Below are positions 41,788 to 51,000 of a DNA stretch of 58,231 nucleotides, in pieces (within the stretch, counting starts at the first letter, position 1; each line of letters starts with the position of its first letter). A model generated the notes under the pieces. The model was not told the DNA's origin, did not search any database, and worked only from the letters and a program-made list of their open reading frames with translations. This DNA comes from Zoogloeaceae bacterium (GTDB taxonomy: Bacteria > Pseudomonadota > Gammaproteobacteria > Burkholderiales > Rhodocyclaceae): assembly GCA_015657735.1 (NCBI GenBank), contig SSSX01000392.1, positions 1 through 58,231 of the forward strand, in the 5' to 3' direction. Both the position numbers and the translations under genes were made by a program.

Positions 41788-42987
41788 ATGCTCGCTGCAC
41801 TCCACCGCCCCTGCCCGCTGTGCGGCAACCGCGACCCGGAAGTGCTGGCCGAACTCGTCCTGCCCCAGCCGAGCAGTTCGCCGCTGCCGGCCGGCTACCG
41901 GCTGGTGGCCTGCGCGCCCTGCGACTTCGCGTGGGCCGACACGCCGGCCCCGCAGAGCGCCTACGACCGCTACTACCGCGACCTCGCCAAGTACGGCGGC
42001 CCCACCGGCACCGGAGCCGGCCAGGACCCGGCCGACCAGCGTCGCCTGGAAACCCTCGCCGGGCGTCTGGAACGCGATCTGCCGGGCCACGGCGCCGCCA
42101 TCCTCGACATCGGCTGCGGCGCCGGCGGGCTGCTGCAGGTGCTCGCCGCCCGCGGCTATCCGCACGCCGAAGGACTCGACCCCGATCCGGCGGCGGTTCT
42201 GCTGGCCAACCGGAAAGGCCTCGATGTCAGCGAGGGCCTCGCCAGCCAGGCCCCGGCCCGCTACGCCGGCCGGCAGTTCGACCTCATCGTGCTGTCCCAT
42301 GTCGCCGAACACCTGTGCGACCTCGGCTGGCTGCGCGGGCTGCCGGCCCTGCTCGCCCCCGGCGGCGCCCTTTACATCGAAGTCCCCGACCCCCGCGGCT
42401 ACCGCTGCGAGCCACGCCCGCCCTTCTATTATTTCGACAGCGAGCACATCAACCACTTCAGCCCGCTGGCGCTGGCCCGCCTGTTCACCGCCATCGGCCT
42501 GCCCGGCCAGCGCTTCGTCGACTGCACCCTCACCCTGCCCGACGGCAGCCCCTATCCGGCCTTCGCCGGCATCGGCCGGGCGGCGGCGGCGCCGTCACTG
42601 CCGCCGCCGCCCGCAGCGCTCGCGGAGCTGCGCGCCTACCTCGCCGACAGCCGGCAGCGCGCCGCCGGCGCCGTCGCCATCGACCCGCCGCTGCACGCCA
42701 GCGCCCCGCTGCTGGTGTGGGGCGCCGGCTCGTGGGCCCAGCGCCTGCTCGGCCAGGGGGCGATTCCGCTGGACCGGGTGCGCGCCTTCCTCGACGGTGC
42801 CCCGAACAAGCAGGGCCACACCCTCGCCGGCAAGCCCGTCGTTGCCCCCGCCTTGGGGTTACATCGTCACCCGGAGGCACAAGTTCTGGTCTGCGTCGCC
42901 GTAAACCCTCACCAGATCGAGGCCGAAGTCGGCCGCATCGAGCCGGGCCACCCCCGCAGCCTGCACTTCATCACCGAACGCAAATGA
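41788..42987 (+). CDS. SAM-dependent sugar C-methyltransferase-like protein
   Basis: 399 residues in three parts: a zinc-ribbon N-terminus (CPLCG at 9-13 and CAPC near 50), a class I methyltransferase (AAILDIGCGAGGLLQVL as motif I; LIVLSHVAEHL), and a C-terminal Rossmann-like module (LLVWGAGSWAQRLLGQG). This order matches deoxysugar C-methyltransferases such as those for TDP-sugars. It should add a methyl to a 4-keto sugar or a later intermediate. The stop overlaps the ThDP enzyme ATG. Confidence 0.82.
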   Translation: MLAALHRPCPLCGNRDPEVLAELVLPQPSSSPLPAGYRLVACAPCDFAWADTPAPQSAYDRYYRDLAKYGGPTGTGAGQDPADQRRLETLAGRLERDLPGHGAAILDIGCGAGGLLQVLAARGYPHAEGLDPDPAAVLLANRKGLDVSEGLASQAPARYAGRQFDLIVLSHVAEHLCDLGWLRGLPALLAPGGALYIEVPDPRGYRCEPRPPFYYFDSEHINHFSPLALARLFTAIGLPGQRFVDCTLTLPDGSPYPAFAGIGRAAAAPSLPPPPAALAELRAYLADSRQRAAGAVAIDPPLHASAPLLVWGAGSWAQRLLGQGAIPLDRVRAFLDGAPNKQGHTLAGKPVVAPALGLHRHPEAQVLVCVAVNPHQIEAEVGRIEPGHPRSLHFITERK

Positions 42988-44786
42988 ATCTTTCCGAACG
43001 CATCGCCGACTGGCTGGCCGACCACGGCATCGAGCAGGTGTTCACCGTCACCGGCGGCGGCGCCATGTATCTCAACCAGGCCCTCGCCAACCACCCGCGC
43101 CTCACCTGCACCTTCATGCACCACGAGCAGGCCTGTGCGATGGCCGCCGAAGGCTACGCGCGCATCGCCGGCAAGCCGGCGGTGGTGATGGTCACCACCG
43201 GCCCCGGCGGCATCAACGCCCTCAACGGCGTGTTCGGCGCCTACACCGACTCGATCCCGATGCTGGTCATCGGCGGTCAGGTCAAGCGCGCCACCTGCCT
43301 CGACTACACCCCGGTGCCCGGCCTGCGCCAGCTCGGCGACCAGGAAGGCCCGGTCCTCGCGATGGCCCGGCCGGTCACCAAGCTGGCGGAAAGCGTCGCC
43401 AGCCCGGAAGCCCTGGCCGAACTGCTGCCCCGCGCCCTCGCCACCGCCGTCGGCGGACGCCCCGGCCCGGTGTGGCTCGACATTCCCCTCGATGTGCAGG
43501 CCGCCGAGTGCGGCCCGCTGCCGCCCGCCGCGCTGCTGCCGCCAGCCGCCCCGGCTGGCCTCGACGAAGCCTGCCGGCACGTCGCCGCGCGCCTGCGCGC
43601 CGCCCACCGCCCGCTGATCCTCGCCGGCACCGGCGTGCGCCTGGCCGCCGCCGAAAAGGCCCTGCTGGCCTTCGCCGAGGCCCACGGCATCCCGGTCGCC
43701 ACCGCCTGGACCCACGACCTCATCGCCAGCGACCATCCGCTCTTCGCCGGCCGCCCCGGTACCATCGGCACCCGCGCCGGCAATTTCTGCGCCCAGAACG
43801 CCGACTGCGTGATCGTCGTCGGCTCCCGCCTCAACATCCGCCAGGTCAGCTACAACTGGGACAGCTTCGCCCGCCACGCCTTCGTCGCCCACGTCGACGT
43901 GGACCCGGCCGAGCTGGCCAAACCCTTCGCCCAGCCCGATCTGCGCATCCCCTGCGATGCCGGTCTGTTCCTCGACGGCCTCGCCGCCGCCTGCGCCGCC
44001 GGCCTGCCCGACTTCTCGCCGTGGGCCGCCTGGTGCCGCGACATCCGCGCCCGCTACCCGGTCGCCGGCGCGCCCGCCGACGGCCCCCGCCTGCACCCCT
44101 ACGCGCTGGTCGAACGCGTGTTCAGCCAGCTGCGCGACGACGACATCGTCGTCTGCGGCAACGCCTCGGCGTGCATCCTGCCGTTCCAGGCCGGCCGGCT
44201 GAAGGCCGGTCAGCGGCTGTTCAGCAATTCCGGCTCGGCGTCGATGGGCTACGACCTGCCGGCAGCCATCGGCGCCGCCCGCGCCGCCGGCCGGCGGCGG
44301 GTGATCTGCTTCGCCGGCGACGGCAGCCTGCAGATGAACGTGCAGGAACTGCAGACCCTCAAGACCCTCGGCCTCGACGTGGTCATCGTGCTCATCGACA
44401 ACGGCGGCTACCTCTCGATCCGCCAGACCCACGACAACTTCTTCGGCCGCATCGTCGGCGCCACCCCGGCCTCGGGAGTCGACTTTCCCGACTTCGCGCA
44501 GGTCGCTCGCGCCTACGGCCTGAGCGCCATCACCATCGCCTCGCCGGCCGACCTGCCGGCGCTCGACGCCACCCTCGCGCGCCGCGGGCCGATCCTGATC
44601 TCGGCCCACGTCGACCCGGCACCCGGCTTCGAACCGCGCATCAAGTCGCGCGCACTGCCCGAAGGCGGCTTCGCGACCCCTGAACTCGACGACATGTTCC
44701 CCTTCCTGCCGCCTGCCGAACTGGCCGCCGTGCGCGCCGAGGCCGCCGGCCTGCAGGCGCTCCCCCCGAAAGGAATGTCCGCATGA
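42984..44786 (+). CDS. ThDP-dependent acetolactate-synthase-like enzyme (YerE-like candidate)
   Basis: 600 residues with the three-domain ThDP plan. The Pyr domain has catalytic Glu48 in HHEQACAMAAEGYAR; the central domain is FAD/Rossmann-like; the PP domain has CFAGDGSLQMNVQELQTL...IDNGGYLS, the GDG-N30-N cofactor motif. Amino-acid-synthesis AHAS is normally paired with a small subunit, absent here. In Yersinia an enzyme of this type (YerE) joins a two-carbon unit to CDP-3,6-dideoxy-4-keto-glucose; position directly after rfbFGH supports that role. Overlaps the FkbM gene by four bases (ATGA). Confidence 0.82.
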   Translation: MNLSERIADWLADHGIEQVFTVTGGGAMYLNQALANHPRLTCTFMHHEQACAMAAEGYARIAGKPAVVMVTTGPGGINALNGVFGAYTDSIPMLVIGGQVKRATCLDYTPVPGLRQLGDQEGPVLAMARPVTKLAESVASPEALAELLPRALATAVGGRPGPVWLDIPLDVQAAECGPLPPAALLPPAAPAGLDEACRHVAARLRAAHRPLILAGTGVRLAAAEKALLAFAEAHGIPVATAWTHDLIASDHPLFAGRPGTIGTRAGNFCAQNADCVIVVGSRLNIRQVSYNWDSFARHAFVAHVDVDPAELAKPFAQPDLRIPCDAGLFLDGLAAACAAGLPDFSPWAAWCRDIRARYPVAGAPADGPRLHPYALVERVFSQLRDDDIVVCGNASACILPFQAGRLKAGQRLFSNSGSASMGYDLPAAIGAARAAGRRRVICFAGDGSLQMNVQELQTLKTLGLDVVIVLIDNGGYLSIRQTHDNFFGRIVGATPASGVDFPDFAQVARAYGLSAITIASPADLPALDATLARRGPILISAHVDPAPGFEPRIKSRALPEGGFATPELDDMFPFLPPAELAAVRAEAAGLQALPPKGMSA

Positions 44787-45883
44787 CCCCGACGCCGTTC
44801 CCCTCCCTGACCTTCGCGCCCGACACCGCGCGTCTGGCCGACGCCCGCCACAGCGGCATCGTGATCTTCGGCTGCGGCAACTTCGCCCGCGATCTGCTGC
44901 GCGCCGCCGGGCGCATCGGCCTGACGGTGCACGGCTTCGTCGTCTCGACCGGCCAGCCGACGACCTACGCCAACCTGCCGGTCGCCACGCTCGCCGACCT
45001 GCCCGCGGCGTGGCTCGCCCTCCCGCTGTGGATCGGCGTCTTCAACCACCTGCCGTCAGCGAACTACGCCGCCATCCGCGCCACCTGCGCGCAGCGCGGC
45101 TTCACGCGCGTGCTGCTGCCGCAGGAATATTTCGAAGCCGTCGCCGCGCCGATGGGCTGGCGCTACTGGCTGACCGGACGCACCGACTACGCCGCCCACG
45201 AGGCCGAACTGCGCGCCGCCTTCGCCCAGCTCAGCGACGAGGAAAGCCGTCGCCTGCTGGCCGACACGCTGCGCTTCCGCCTCGGCGCGATCGCCACCAT
45301 CCCCGGTACGCCGGTCGAGGCCACCCATTACTTCCCGGAGTTCCTGAACGGCGCGCGCAGCGGCCCCCTCGGTCTGGTCGACGCCGGCGCCTACGACGGC
45401 GACACCCTCGCCCAGGCGCTGACCCGGCTGCCGCTGCGCGAAGCGTGGGCCTTCGAACCCGACCCACTCAATTTCGCGCGCCTCGCCGAGCGGGCGCGCA
45501 CCCTGCCGGTGCCGACGGTGTGCTTTCCGTGCGGACTGTCGTCGGCGACGGCCAGCGTCGCCTTCTCCAGCGGCAACGGCGAAGCCAGCGCCATCGGCGG
45601 CGACGGCAACATGCACATCCAGGTCGTCAGGCTCGACGACTGCCTGCCCAACGCCCGCGCCGACTACCTGAAGTTCGACGTCGAAGGCCACGAGATCGAG
45701 GCCCTGCGCGGCGCCACCGCGCTGGTGCAACGCAACCGCCCGATCCTGGCGATCGCCGGCTACCACCGCTGGGACGACCTGTGGCGCATCCCCGCCTGGA
45801 TCGCCAGCCTCGGACTCGACTACCGGCTCAGCTTCCGCATCCACACCCACAATTCCTTCGAAGCGGTCTTCTACGCCTACTGA
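44783..45883 (+). CDS. FkbM-family methyltransferase with N-terminal Rossmann-like module
   Basis: 366 residues. The N-terminal about 130 residues include IVIFGCGNFARDLLRAAGRIG and a GFV strand, a nucleotide-binding-like module similar to the C-terminal part of the upstream C-methyltransferase. The rest is an FkbM methyltransferase: LGLVDAGAYDGDT (SAM motif I), WAFEPDPLNFARL, and YLKFDVEGHEIEALRGA, the family signature. FkbM enzymes O-methylate sugars or polyketides. Ten bases separate its stop from the NeuB-like gene, so same operon. Confidence 0.88.
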   Translation: MTPTPFPSLTFAPDTARLADARHSGIVIFGCGNFARDLLRAAGRIGLTVHGFVVSTGQPTTYANLPVATLADLPAAWLALPLWIGVFNHLPSANYAAIRATCAQRGFTRVLLPQEYFEAVAAPMGWRYWLTGRTDYAAHEAELRAAFAQLSDEESRRLLADTLRFRLGAIATIPGTPVEATHYFPEFLNGARSGPLGLVDAGAYDGDTLAQALTRLPLREAWAFEPDPLNFARLAERARTLPVPTVCFPCGLSSATASVAFSSGNGEASAIGGDGNMHIQVVRLDDCLPNARADYLKFDVEGHEIEALRGATALVQRNRPILAIAGYHRWDDLWRIPAWIASLGLDYRLSFRIHTHNSFEAVFYAY

Positions 45884-45893
45884 GGTCTGCATC

Positions 45894-46985
45894 ATGAACA
45901 ACGCCATCTTCGAAAACCTGTTCGTCCTCGAACTCGCCAACAACCACTGGGGCCGCCTCGACCGCGGCCTGCGCATCGTCCACGAGTTTGCCCAGGTGGC
46001 CCGCTTCAACAACGTGCGGGTGGCCATCAAACTGCAGTTCCGCGAGGTGGATCACTTCATCCACAAGGATTTCCGCGGCCGCGACGACATCCGCTACATC
46101 AAGAAGACCGAGGCCACCCGCCTCACCAAGGCCGAATACCGGACGCTGGTGAAAGCCATCCGCGAGCGCAACTGCATCCCGATGGCCACCGCCTTCGACG
46201 AAGCCTCCGTCGACCTGTGCGAGGAACTCGACCTGCCGATCATCAAGATCGCCAGCTCCGACATCAACGACTGGTTCCTCATCGAGCGCATCGCCGCCAC
46301 GCGCAAGCCGGTCATCGTGTCGACCGGCGGCTCGACGCAGAAGGACATCGACGACATGGTGACCTACTTCGCCAACCGCAACATCCCGCTGGCGGTCAAT
46401 CACTGCGTGTCGATCTACCCCAGCGAGGACGACGAGCTGGAGCTCAACCAGATCGACTTCCTGCGCCAGCGCTACCCCCGCAACGTGGTCGGCCTGTCCA
46501 CCCACGAATACCACGACTGGACCGCGTCGATGCTGCTCTCCTACGCCAAGGGCGCGCGCACCTGGGAGCGCCACATCGACGTCGAGGAGGAAGGCATCCC
46601 GGTCTCCCCGTACTGCTCGCTGCCCCACCAGATCGACGAATGGTTCAAGGCCTTCCACAAGGCCGTCGAGATGTGCGGCGGCCCCGGCACCTCCAAGCGC
46701 GTCCCGAAAAAGAAGGAAACCGAATACCTCGACGCGCTGGTCCGCGGCGTCTACGCCAGGAAGGATCTGCCGGTCGGCTACGAACTGCAGCACCAGAACT
46801 CCGACGACGACTTCTACCTCGCCATTCCGCTGCAGAAGGGCCAGCTGTCGTGCCGCGAGGCGATGACCGGCCTCAGGCTGGTCCGCCCGGTCGCCAAGGA
46901 TTCGCCGCTGACCATCGACGATCTGGACAGCCCCTACGCCCAAAACGACGCCCTGCGCCGGACCATCTACGGCCGTGGCCTCTGA
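45894..46985 (+). CDS. NeuB-like sialic-acid/nonulosonate synthase
   Basis: 363 residues. LELANNHWGRLDRGL, IKLQFR, MATAFDE, IIKIASSDIND, VSTGGST, NHCVSIYPS and GLSTHEYHDW follow the PEP-condensing NeuB barrel, with the metal- and PEP-binding residues. A C-terminal SAF-like domain follows from about residue 285 (RKDLPVGYEL...CREAM). The family condenses phosphoenolpyruvate with a six-carbon sugar to make nine-carbon acids. No CMP-transferase (NeuA) or UDP-sugar epimerase is adjacent, so the product is uncertain. Probable partner in glycan assembly with the large glycosyltransferase. Confidence 0.85.
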   Translation: MNNAIFENLFVLELANNHWGRLDRGLRIVHEFAQVARFNNVRVAIKLQFREVDHFIHKDFRGRDDIRYIKKTEATRLTKAEYRTLVKAIRERNCIPMATAFDEASVDLCEELDLPIIKIASSDINDWFLIERIAATRKPVIVSTGGSTQKDIDDMVTYFANRNIPLAVNHCVSIYPSEDDELELNQIDFLRQRYPRNVVGLSTHEYHDWTASMLLSYAKGARTWERHIDVEEEGIPVSPYCSLPHQIDEWFKAFHKAVEMCGGPGTSKRVPKKKETEYLDALVRGVYARKDLPVGYELQHQNSDDDFYLAIPLQKGQLSCREAMTGLRLVRPVAKDSPLTIDDLDSPYAQNDALRRTIYGRGL

Positions 46986-48021
46986 CCTCCGCACCTTGCT
47001 CCCCGCACCGGGCAGCCCCGCCGTCCAGGGCCGCCTCGCGGCGCTGCTCGCGCACCTCGACAGCGACGCCTTTGCCGGCCGCACGGTGTTCGTCACCGGC
47101 GGCACCGGCTTCTTCGGCTACTGGCTGCTGAGCCTCTTCGACCTGCTCCGCCAGCGCGGTTGCGACGTCCGCGTGCGTCTGCTGTCGCGCGATCCGGACG
47201 CCTTCCTGGCCCGCGCGCCGGCGTTCGCCGGCCAGCCGTGGATCGGCTGGGTGCGCGGCAACGTCCGCAGCTTCCGCGACGACACGCCGGCCGACTTCGT
47301 CCTGCACGCCGCCACCGACACCGACCCCGACGCCCACCGCCAGCCGCTGGCGATCATGGACGACGTGCTGCTCGGCACCCGCCACACCCTCGCCCACGCC
47401 CTCGCCTGCGGTGCCCGCCGCGCCCTCTACGTCAGCTCGGGCGCCATCTACGGCCCCCAGCCGGCCGGCGTCGAGCGGCTCTCCGAAAGCGCCGCCTGCG
47501 CCTGCGACGCCTGCCACCCGGCCAGCGCCTACGGCGAGGCCAAGCGCGCCGCCGAGCAGTGGAGCCTGCAATTCGGCCTGCAGCACGGCATCGCCATCCC
47601 GGTTGCGCGCTGCTTCGCCTTCGTCGGCGCCGGCCTGCCCCTCGACGGCCACTTCGCCATCGGCAACTTCATCGGCGACGCCCTCGCCGGCCGGCCGATC
47701 CGCGTCGGCGGCGACGGCACCCCGCTGCGCAGCTACCTCTACGGCGCCGATCTGGCGGTGTGGCTGCTGCACCTGCTCGCCCGCGGCAGCCACGGTCGCG
47801 CCTACAACGTCGGCTCCGACCAGGCGCTGTCGATCCGCCAGCTCGCCGAAACCGTCCGCGACACCCTGTCCCCGGCCCAGCCCGTCCGGATCACCTGCAG
47901 CGCCCCCGACAACGCCCTGCGCTCGCGCTACATCCCGGCCATCGAGCGGGCCCGCGACGAACTCGGACTCGACGCCTGGACCCCGCTGGCCGAGGCGATC
48001 CGCCTCACCGCCGCCACCTGA
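46975..48021 (+). CDS. NAD-dependent epimerase/dehydratase (extended SDR)
   Basis: 348 residues, GTG start at 46975 overlapping the NeuB-like stop. VFVTGGTGFFGYWLL is the NAD-binding loop, AATDTDP and YVSSGAIYGPQ follow, and YGEAKRAAEQW is the YxxxK catalytic pair. Likely 4-keto reduction or epimerisation of a nucleotide sugar; a reductase is required after a YerE-like step, so this is a candidate, but substrate is unproven. Confidence 0.88.
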   Translation: MASDLRTLLPAPGSPAVQGRLAALLAHLDSDAFAGRTVFVTGGTGFFGYWLLSLFDLLRQRGCDVRVRLLSRDPDAFLARAPAFAGQPWIGWVRGNVRSFRDDTPADFVLHAATDTDPDAHRQPLAIMDDVLLGTRHTLAHALACGARRALYVSSGAIYGPQPAGVERLSESAACACDACHPASAYGEAKRAAEQWSLQFGLQHGIAIPVARCFAFVGAGLPLDGHFAIGNFIGDALAGRPIRVGGDGTPLRSYLYGADLAVWLLHLLARGSHGRAYNVGSDQALSIRQLAETVRDTLSPAQPVRITCSAPDNALRSRYIPAIERARDELGLDAWTPLAEAIRLTAAT

Positions 48022-48035
48022 TCCTGACTGCCGCC

Positions 48036-51000
48036 ATGCCCGTCCGCCCCCACATTTTCGAGACGCCGCGCCGCCCCTACTACATCGAGGCGCCCCCCTA
48101 CCGCCGCACCTCGGCCGGCATCAAGGTGCTGCATCTGCTGTGCCACGCCCTCAACCGCATCGGCGAGGACGCCTACGTCTACACCCCGGTCACCGACCCC
48201 CAGCTCGACACCCCGACGCTCAGCCCCGAGCTCATCGAGCAGCACCGCCAGGCCGGCCGCCAGCCGATCGTCGTCTATCCCGAGATCGTTCCCGGCAATC
48301 CGCGCCAGGCGGCGTCGGTGGTGCGCTACGTCCTCAACCGGGCCGGACTGATCGGCGGCGACGCCGCCTTCGCCGACACCGAACTCGTTTTCGGCTACGG
48401 CCGCAACATCCTCCCCGACGGCGCCGACCCCGCCAACGTCCTGTTCCTGCCGCCCATCGACACGCGCATCTTCAACAACCTCGACAATCCCCACGACGGC
48501 GCCCGCAGCGGCGTGCTGCTCTATCCGGGCCGCCATCAGGCCAGCCTCGCCGACCATCCCGACCTCGCCGCCCGCGCCACCCTGATCACCGCCGACTGGC
48601 CCGAAACCCACGCCGCGCTGGCCGATCTGTTCCGCCGCAGCGAAGCCGTTTACTGCTTCGAGTCCACCGCCATCGCCCTCGAAGCCACGCTCTGCGGCTG
48701 CCCGGCAATCATCCTGCCGTCCCCGTTCTTCAACGGCACCCTGCTCAGCGACGGCGAAGTCGGCCGCGACGGTCTGGCCCTCAACGACTCCGCCGAAGAA
48801 ATCGCCTACGCCAGACGCAGCGTCGGCCAGATGTGGGACCGCTACCGCGCCACCGAGGATCGCTTCTGGCAGCAGCTCGACCGCTTCGTCGAGCTGACCC
48901 AGGCCATGCCGGTCCACGCCGCCCCGGCCGCGCCGGCCACCCACGCCGCCCAGCAGGAGTCCGACACCCTCTACGCCACCTGGCGAGCCCGCCGCACGCT
49001 GCAGGAGATCGACGCCCAGCTGCTCGCCGAGCGCATGGTCCTGACCTGGTCCACCCGCCCCGGCATCCATCTGCTGATGACCGTCCTGCCCGGCGAGGAA
49101 GCGCTCCTTGCCGACACCCTCGACAGCCTCGCCGTGCAGCTCTACCCCGAATGGCTGCTCACCGTCGCCACCCCGCTCGACACCCCCGAAGGCCTCGCCG
49201 ACATCCCCAACCTGCAGTGGCTGACCCTGCGCGACGCCGCCCACCTCGACTACGTCATCGACGAAATGGCCGCCGCCTCGCCGGGCAGCTGGCTGGCCCG
49301 CATCGAGCCGGGCCTCACCTTCGAGGCGCACGCCCTGCAGGTCATCGCCGACTACATCAACCTCAAGCACGACTGGCGCCTGATCTACACCGACGAGGAC
49401 ACCGTCGAACCCGACGGCCGCTACACCCAGCCGTGCTTCAAGCCCGACCTCAACCTCGACCTGCTGCGCGCGCAGGCCTATTTCGGCAGCTTCGTGCTCG
49501 TCGAGAAACAGGCCTTCCTCGCCTGCGGGCGCTTCGGCAACCTCCCCGGCGCCGAAAACTACGACCTCGGCCTGCGCCTGCTCGACCATGCCGGCGACGC
49601 CGCCGTCGGCCACATCGACCAGATGCTCGCCCACCTGCCCCGCGCCTCCCGGCGTGCCATGCACCCGGGCGCCGAAAAATCCGCCCTCCTCGCCCACCTC
49701 GCCCGCCGCGGCCTCGACGCCACGGTCCATGACGGCGCCACCTTCGGCACCCGGCGCGTGCAATACCACTGGTCCGACGCCCCGCTCGCCAGCCTCGTCA
49801 TCCAGACCCGCGACCGCGAGGAATACCTGCGCCCGCTGCTCGACAGCATCCTCGAACGCACCCGCTACCCGAACTACGAGATCGTCGTCGTCGACAACGA
49901 CAGCACCGACCCCGACGCCCTCGCCTACCTGGCCGGCCTGGAACGCGACGCCCCGTGGGCCGGACGGGCCCGCATCGTGCGCTGCCCCGGCGAATTCAGT
50001 CACGCCCGCGGCGCCAACGCCGGTGCCGCCGCCGCCCGCGGCGACTACCTGCTGTTCCTCGACAACGACACCCACGTCGTGCAGGACGAATGGCTCGACC
50101 GCCTGATGGACATCGCCATGCGCCCCGAAGTCGGCATCGTCGGCCCGCGCCTCACCTACCCCGAAACCGCCAAGGTCCAGCAGACTGGCTGGGTCCTCGG
50201 CCTGCGCGGCAGCGCCGGCAGCGCCTGGAACAACGACCTCGAGATCACCGACCCCGGCTACATGGGCCGCGCCCTGTGCGACCAGAACGTCAGCGCGGTG
50301 AGCGGCTCGGCGCTACTCATCCGGCGCAGCGTGTTCGAGCAGCTCGGCGGCATGGACGCCGGCCGCTTCCCGCTCGCCCACGGCACCCTCGACCTGTGCC
50401 TGCGGGCCGGCGAACTCGGCCACAAGATCGTGTGGACGCCCTACGCGATGCTCATCCACTACGACGCCGTGTCGCTCAAGGCCCGTCAGCGCAAACCCGA
50501 CGGCGCGCTGGCCGACCTCAACGCGGCCCTCGCCGCCAACGACCGCCTGCTCGAGCGCTGGCTGCCGCGCCTTGCCCACGACCCGGCCTACAACCGCAAT
50601 CTCAGCCTCGCCGACCCCTTCAAGCCCGAGCATGTCGCCCCCATCGACTGGGACACCCACTTCCACGACCGCCCGCGCATTCTCGGCGTGCCGCTCACCG
50701 GCGGCGCCGGCGAATACCGCCTGCGCGCGCCGCTGCGCGCCATCGGCCAGGCCGGCCTCGCCCAGACGATGATCTGCGAACCGCCCAAAGCCTTCTCGGT
50801 GCGCATCCTGTCGCCGGTCGAACTGGCCCGCGCTGCGCCCGACACCATCGTCCTGCACCAACCCCTCGACGACCCGCAGACCGACGCCCTCGAAAGCTAC
50901 GCCCGCTTCCTGCCGCAGGTGCGCCGCATCGTCACCATCGACGACCTGATTACTGCCATCCCGCGCAAGAACTCGTTCTACAAGGCCGGCTTCAAGGACG

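Noticed and set aside
42984..44786. Call as acetolactate synthase for branched-chain amino acids
   Set aside because: No small regulatory subunit or ilv genes; the operon is entirely sugar-nucleotide and glycan genes.
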